Position numbers and translations under genes: made by a program
Shown here: positions 59,961 through 64,000 of the stretch, in pieces
Position numbering within the stretch: position 1 is the first letter of the stretch
Layout: every line of letters begins with the position of its first letter
Notes under the pieces: generated by a model
Databases searched by the model: none
Seen by the model: the letters and a program-made list of their open reading frames with translations, nothing else
What the model was told of the DNA's origin: nothing
Source of the DNA: Acidobacteriaceae bacterium KBS 89
Lineage (GTDB): Bacteria > Acidobacteriota > Terriglobia > Terriglobales > Acidobacteriaceae
Reading direction: 5' to 3'
DNA length: 64,000 nt
NCBI GenBank assembly: GCA_000381605.1
Contig: KB906754.1
Location: forward strand, 1,509,147 to 1,573,146

Positions 59961-61628
59961 ATGGCGGCCACAACACTCGAACTCCCCGCGCAGCTGTCCG
60001 GCGCCGAAGCACATGACCCGCATCCCGCGGTAGAGAAGCCGTGGCGTCCGCGCATCAACCCGTGGATCATCGCCATGACGGTCACTTTGGCCACGTTTAT
60101 GGAGGTGCTCGACTCCTCCATTGCCAACGTCGCCCTGCCTCACATCGCCGGTGGCCTGGGCGCCACGCAGGACGAGGCCACCTGGGTCCTTACTGCGTAC
60201 CTCGTCGCCAACGCCATCATCTTGCCGGCTGGCGCCTACATGACCACCTTCATTGGGCGCAAGAAGTTCTACATGATCTGCGTCGCGCTTTTTGGCATCA
60301 GTTCCGCGCTCTGCGGCTTTGCGCCATCGCTGCCGATCCTCATCTTCTGTCGGGTTTTACAGGGCGTTGGCGGCGGCGGCCTCGCACCGTCGGAGCAGGC
60401 CATCCTCGCCGATACCTTTCCGCCGGAAAAACGCGGCCAGGCCTTTGCGATGTACGGCCTCGCAGTAGTGTGCGCTCCGGCAATCGGACCAACCCTCGGC
60501 GGCTACATCACGGATAACTTCGACTGGCGCTGGATCTTCTTCCTCAACGTTCCCATCTGTCTGCTCTCGCTCTTCCTAACGTCACGGATCGTCGAAGATC
60601 CACCGTACGTGCAGAAGCAAGTCGCAATCTCACAGAAGGGAGGCATCAAGCTCGACTTCCTTGGCTTCGGCTTGCTCGGCCTCACCTTTGGTTCGCTTGA
60701 GTTTGTCCTCGACAAAGGCCAGGAAGATGATTGGTTTTCCTCGCATCTGATTGCCTTCTTCACCGTCGCCTGTATCGTCGCCTTCGTCGTGATGATCTGG
60801 TGGGAGCTCAAACAGCTCCGGGAGGGCCATCGACCGATTCTCAATCTCACGCTCTTCAAACGCCGCAACTTCTCGATCAGTTTTCTACTGATGTTCGTAC
60901 TTGGCTTCTCGTTGTACGGCACTACGATCCTCATCCCGCAGTTGGTTCAAACCCTTCTGGGCTACACGGCAGAGCTTGCCGGCCTGGTGCTCTCTCCTGC
61001 CGGTCTGATGATGATGTGCATGATGCCTGTGGTCGGCTTTCTTTCGAGCAAGGTCGATCCGCGCAAGCTTATCGCCTACGGCTTCATCATGCTTACGGTG
61101 TCGCTCGTCACCATGCATACGATGGACCTCAGCATCAGCTACGGACGCCTGGTGTTTTTGCGCTGCTTCCAGGCATCGGGTCTGGCCTTTCTCTTCATTC
61201 CAATTAACACCATCGCCTACATTGGCGTGAAGCAATCGGAGAACAACGACGTCTCCGGCCTCACCAATCTCGCGCGCAACATCGGCGGCTCCTGCGGAAC
61301 GGCCTTCATGGCCACCATGCTCACGCGCCGCACCGCCGCGCATGAGAACAACATGGTCCGCAACCTCACCACCGGCAACCCAGCCTTCATGAATCAGGTG
61401 GCAACGCTCAAGGGCATGTTCGGCGGCCATACCAGCGGCAATCCGATGGTCGGCTCCGGCTCCCACTCGGCCCAGGCATACATCTACAATCAGCTGCATC
61501 GCCAGGCGGCCATGCTCGGCTACCTCGACGTCATCCAGTACATGAGCATCTTCTGCGCGTGCATGATCCCGCTGCTATTCTTCATTCCCCGCCCGCCAAA
61601 GCACGCGAGCCCCTCCGCCGGCCACTAA
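59961..61628 (+). CDS. DHA2-family (EmrB/QacA) MFS drug exporter
   Basis: Membrane exporter of 555 residues with 14 predicted helices. ATFMEVLDSSIANVALPHIAG is the DHA2 signature in helix 1. DEATWVLTAYLVANAIILP and GRKKFY form motif A, and GLAVVCAPAIGPTLGGYI is motif C of antiporters. It probably expels lipophilic toxins using the proton gradient, usually with an HlyD-type partner (EmrA), which is not in the window. ATG 59961 lacks a clear Shine-Dalgarno. Confidence 0.94.
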   Translation: MAATTLELPAQLSGAEAHDPHPAVEKPWRPRINPWIIAMTVTLATFMEVLDSSIANVALPHIAGGLGATQDEATWVLTAYLVANAIILPAGAYMTTFIGRKKFYMICVALFGISSALCGFAPSLPILIFCRVLQGVGGGGLAPSEQAILADTFPPEKRGQAFAMYGLAVVCAPAIGPTLGGYITDNFDWRWIFFLNVPICLLSLFLTSRIVEDPPYVQKQVAISQKGGIKLDFLGFGLLGLTFGSLEFVLDKGQEDDWFSSHLIAFFTVACIVAFVVMIWWELKQLREGHRPILNLTLFKRRNFSISFLLMFVLGFSLYGTTILIPQLVQTLLGYTAELAGLVLSPAGLMMMCMMPVVGFLSSKVDPRKLIAYGFIMLTVSLVTMHTMDLSISYGRLVFLRCFQASGLAFLFIPINTIAYIGVKQSENNDVSGLTNLARNIGGSCGTAFMATMLTRRTAAHENNMVRNLTTGNPAFMNQVATLKGMFGGHTSGNPMVGSGSHSAQAYIYNQLHRQAAMLGYLDVIQYMSIFCACMIPLLFFIPRPPKHASPSAGH

Positions 61629-61903
61629 CGATCCGACCTTCGCTGAATGCGCACGCGCAATCTCAGCGCAGCCGCGATCTTTCTTATTGACTTTCCCCTT
61701 ATCAAGGCGCAAGCTCACTGCGTTCACTGGAATCAAAGAGTTGCAGCGTCGAGCCGCAGTATGGTTCGAGGCACAGCCAATCTGTGGTTACCAGCCCTCG
61801 TCTTTGAAATCGGCCCGCTCTGCCAGCGTCACCTGGCGTATTGGATCTTTGCCGCCAGCAATCTCTTTACCTGATGCACGTTTTTCAGCCAAGGAGGCTG
61901 CCA

Positions 61904-62764
61904 ATGAAAAAAGTAACCGCACTCTCAACAGGATTCTGTCTTCTCTTTGTCGGTTCCGGCATCGCATCCGCGCAGGACGCTATGGCTCCACCCAAAGTTC
62001 TCGTCATTCAACGCGAGTTTCTGAAACCGGGCAAGGGCGGCAGTCTGCATGCGAAGACCGAAAGTGCTTTCGTCAATGCGATGGCCGCAGCCAAATGGCC
62101 CGTGCACTACTTCGGAATGGATTCTCTTTCCGGTCCGTCACGATCTCTCTTCTTTACCGGCTATCCGTCTTTCGAGGCCTGGGAGAAGGACAGCCTGGCC
62201 GTTCAGAAAAACGCGACCCTCTCCGCAGGAATCGACCGCGCGATCATCGCAGACGGCGATCTTCTTAGCGCATACGAGCAGAGTGTCACTGTCTTGCGTG
62301 AAGATTTGAGTCTTCGTTCCTCGGTAGAAATTGCGCATATGCGTTACTTTGAGATCTCTCAATTTTCCGTTCGTTCGGGACATGAAAAAGATTGGGAGGC
62401 GCTCGTAAAGATGTACATGGACGGATACGGAAAGATTCCCGAGGCACACTGGGCCGTCTTCGAACGGGTTTACGGAACTGCTAGCCCAGGATGGAGCGGC
62501 AGCACCTTCCTTGTCATCAACCCGATGAAGTCTCTCGCGGAAGTTGATAGCGGATTCGGCGATTCCAAAAAGTTCATGGACAGCATGAGCGCGGCTGACA
62601 AGAAAAAACTGGCAGAACTGACAGCAGCTTGCATTGAGTCCAGCCAGACCAATCTCTTCGCCTTCAATCCGAAGGAAAGCTATCCAGCCGACGAGTGGAT
62701 CAAAGCCGACCCGTTCTGGAAGCCCAAGGCGGCAGCAACACCGGCAGCCAAACCGGCGCAATAG
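61904..62764 (+). CDS. Secreted two-repeat alpha/beta protein, unknown
   Basis: Exported protein of 286 residues (signal peptide about 1-25, ending ASA). The mature part looks like two related halves: KVLVIQREFLKPGKGGSLHAK-ESAF (about 33-60) and MRYFEISQFSVRSGHEKDWEAL (about 147-168), each leading to an FxGY/FLVIN strand, as in dimeric alpha/beta (ABM/NIPSNAP-like) domains. I cannot assign a function. AAGGAGG lies 7 bases before ATG 61904. Encoded alone. Confidence 0.75.
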   Translation: MKKVTALSTGFCLLFVGSGIASAQDAMAPPKVLVIQREFLKPGKGGSLHAKTESAFVNAMAAAKWPVHYFGMDSLSGPSRSLFFTGYPSFEAWEKDSLAVQKNATLSAGIDRAIIADGDLLSAYEQSVTVLREDLSLRSSVEIAHMRYFEISQFSVRSGHEKDWEALVKMYMDGYGKIPEAHWAVFERVYGTASPGWSGSTFLVINPMKSLAEVDSGFGDSKKFMDSMSAADKKKLAELTAACIESSQTNLFAFNPKESYPADEWIKADPFWKPKAAATPAAKPAQ

Positions 62765-62819
62765 CAGCCCCTGTGCGACCAGGCACACTCTGCAGTTGTT
62801 CCTGGCTCGAATCAGTTGA

Positions 62820-62848
62820 GCCCTCCCTTCATCCTGTGAGGGGAGGGC
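62820..62848. terminator. Hairpin between convergent genes
   Basis: GCCCTCCC (62820-62827) pairs with GGGAGGGC (62841-62848). No T-run, but its place between two convergent genes fits a terminator or 3'-end hairpin. Confidence 0.55.
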
Positions 62849-62864
62849 CAATGAATCCGCGGCG

Positions 62865-64000
62865 TTAGAACTTGTAGATCAAGTCCATTCCGAAGAAGAA
62901 CTGGTTCCGCGCCGTTCCATTGTCGTAACCGAGGTTGTCCCACGAGTGATCGAACCGCAACTCCGGCCGCAACATCACCGTCGAGCCAATGTACTTCGTC
63001 GCATACAGCGTGTTCTCCGTATACTTTCCCACGATGCCTGTACGCTGTCCCTTCTTGTCGTCCAGAAAATCCGAGCGGAATCCGACAAGGAGCTTCGAAT
63101 TGACCTGGCGGTTCACATAGTTCACAACCGCGTACTCAGGAGCCGTACAGGTCAACTGTCCCGCGGCGCAATGAGCTCCGTTCGCTCCAAGCTCTGTCGG
63201 CACAGGGTTCGCCACATTGCCCGCGACGTTTGGCACCTGGTTCTCGTACATGTACCAGGCCTCGGTGGCCATAGTCCATTTCGCATTGAACTTGTGATAC
63301 CACGTGCCGTCAAAGTGCTGCAGATTGTTGTACGCGTATTTGCCATCGTTGATGCCATTCGCGCAGAGATAGAAGTTGTCATGGTTGCTCGCGGTCGAGT
63401 AATCAACGCAAGCAATCGCTGACGGTCTTCGGTCAACCGTCCACGGCGCCACATCATGGCTCGCCGAAATTCCCGCCTGCACAAGCCACTGCTTGGTCAG
63501 CTTCAAAGTCGCAATCGCGCCCGTATCCGTAAATGGATCGATCGTATACAGCAGCGAGTGGGTCATGTTGTAGTTGTTCGGAGCCAGTTGCGCTTCAATG
63601 CCCGGCACCGACAGAAAGCGCCCCATGCGAATGTTCAAACCTTGCTTTACAGGAAAGTAGAGGTCCACATATTCCAGCACCGGGTCGAACCCGTAGACAA
63701 GATTCTTCTGCAGCAATTGCTGGCTGAAGTATCCCTTGGCCGTCGTAAACCGGTAGTCGATACCATAGAACCCTGTCACGTGGAATCCCCAGTCAAAGTG
63801 GGTGTTCTGCACCGTGTTCGGCAACCGCTCTATGTAAATCACCGCCTGATTCATCTCAACGCGATTCGGAAAGATGTCATACGCCACAGGGAAGTTGTTG
63901 TTCGACGAAGTACTCGCGTTCACGCTTCCCGCAACCCATCCGTACACCTTCGTCCGGCTGTTCTCTTTCTTCAGAGCCGTCATCAGCGGATACACATTGG
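62865..64000 (-). CDS. Outer-membrane beta-barrel porin (BBP2-like), cut by right edge
   Basis: C-terminal part (about 378 residues visible) of a beta-barrel protein. Alternating aromatic strands such as YGWVAGSVN, VEMNQAVIYIERLPNT, FHVTGFYGIDYR and a C-terminal ...FFFGMDLIYKF with terminal Phe are typical of outer-membrane porins; the pattern resembles BBP2 (DUF1597) porins. Cys pairs (CVDYS, CANG, CAAGQLTC) lie in loops. The frame continues past the window end with no start seen. Confidence 0.8.
   Translation of the reverse strand, partial: NVYPLMTALKKENSRTKVYGWVAGSVNASTSSNNNFPVAYDIFPNRVEMNQAVIYIERLPNTVQNTHFDWGFHVTGFYGIDYRFTTAKGYFSQQLLQKNLVYGFDPVLEYVDLYFPVKQGLNIRMGRFLSVPGIEAQLAPNNYNMTHSLLYTIDPFTDTGAIATLKLTKQWLVQAGISASHDVAPWTVDRRPSAIACVDYSTASNHDNFYLCANGINDGKYAYNNLQHFDGTWYHKFNAKWTMATEAWYMYENQVPNVAGNVANPVPTELGANGAHCAAGQLTCTAPEYAVVNYVNRQVNSKLLVGFRSDFLDDKKGQRTGIVGKYTENTLYATKYIGSTVMLRPELRFDHSWDNLGYDNGTARNQFFFGMDLIYKF

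Overview
The window is a gene-dense bacterial chromosome segment of high G+C content, with strong G/C third-position bias. I infer an acidobacterium of the Granulicella/Edaphobacter/Terriglobus type. The evidence is a pair of PEP-CTERM secreted proteins, several glycoside hydrolases and secreted peptidases, a small zinc-ribbon protein ending SCADFY, a secreted nuclease with an odd membrane-hairpin tail, an ArsR-SRPBCC-DinB-DUF899 cassette, and dispersed TTGTCATTCTGA and ATCCCC-GAA-GGGGAT intergenic repeats. Many genes start with TTG or GTG behind a good Shine-Dalgarno. This lineage call is inference. I saw no rRNA, tRNA, CRISPR array, transposase, integrase or phage gene.

Layout. 1-5.4 kb: a cut-off reverse gene, two PEP-CTERM paralogues with their own terminators, a secreted amidohydrolase, and a tandem pair of related secreted proteins. 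5.4-14.5 kb: zinc alcohol dehydrogenase, MurQ, a secreted CYTH-like protein, a membrane SpoIIE-type phosphatase divergent from a DUF711/PEBP pair, a maleylpyruvate-isomerase-like/HabA-like pair, and a glycerophosphodiesterase whose barrel appears circularly permuted. 14.7-23.5 kb: a 1232-residue secreted ExeM-type nuclease, a repeat-rich gap, and two NHL-repeat lipoproteins produced by a tandem duplication that also copied the tail of the upstream DUF1648 gene. 23.5-29 kb: alpha-carbonic anhydrase, RuvB, GH27 alpha-galactosidase and an M28 peptidase.

29-35 kb: the five-gene ArsR cassette, a TetR/SDR operon with a clear palindromic operator, a phospholipase D-like protein, and a 572-base A+T-richer gap with inverted repeats. 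35-44 kb: zinc-ribbon protein divergent from an OsmC protein, CDF metal exporter, DUF3592-like protein, GH79-like hydrolase, HslV-HslU protease (HslV with a long propeptide), a 776-base gap, a diguanylate cyclase and a His-rich secreted protein. 44-64 kb: cupin, transaldolase, an FN3 lipoprotein/FAH pair, XRE-cupin regulator, MutY, Tat-exported GH63-like enzyme, YdeI-like protein, L,D-transpeptidase, membrane glycosyltransferase-like protein, DUF2251, deoxynucleotidase-like HAD, zinc-ribbon coiled-coil protein, M1 peptidase, PaiB-like protein divergent from an EmrB-type exporter, a two-repeat secreted protein, and an outer-membrane beta-barrel cut by the right edge.

Most of the window is housekeeping or cell-envelope/degradative biology: polysaccharide and peptide breakdown outside the cytoplasm, envelope building (MurQ, L,D-transpeptidase), proteostasis (HslUV) and DNA repair (RuvB, MutY). 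The most unusual items are the permuted GDPD barrel, the ArsR cassette with its 50-residue CPVC protein, the secreted CYTH protein, the HslV propeptide and the nuclease tail.
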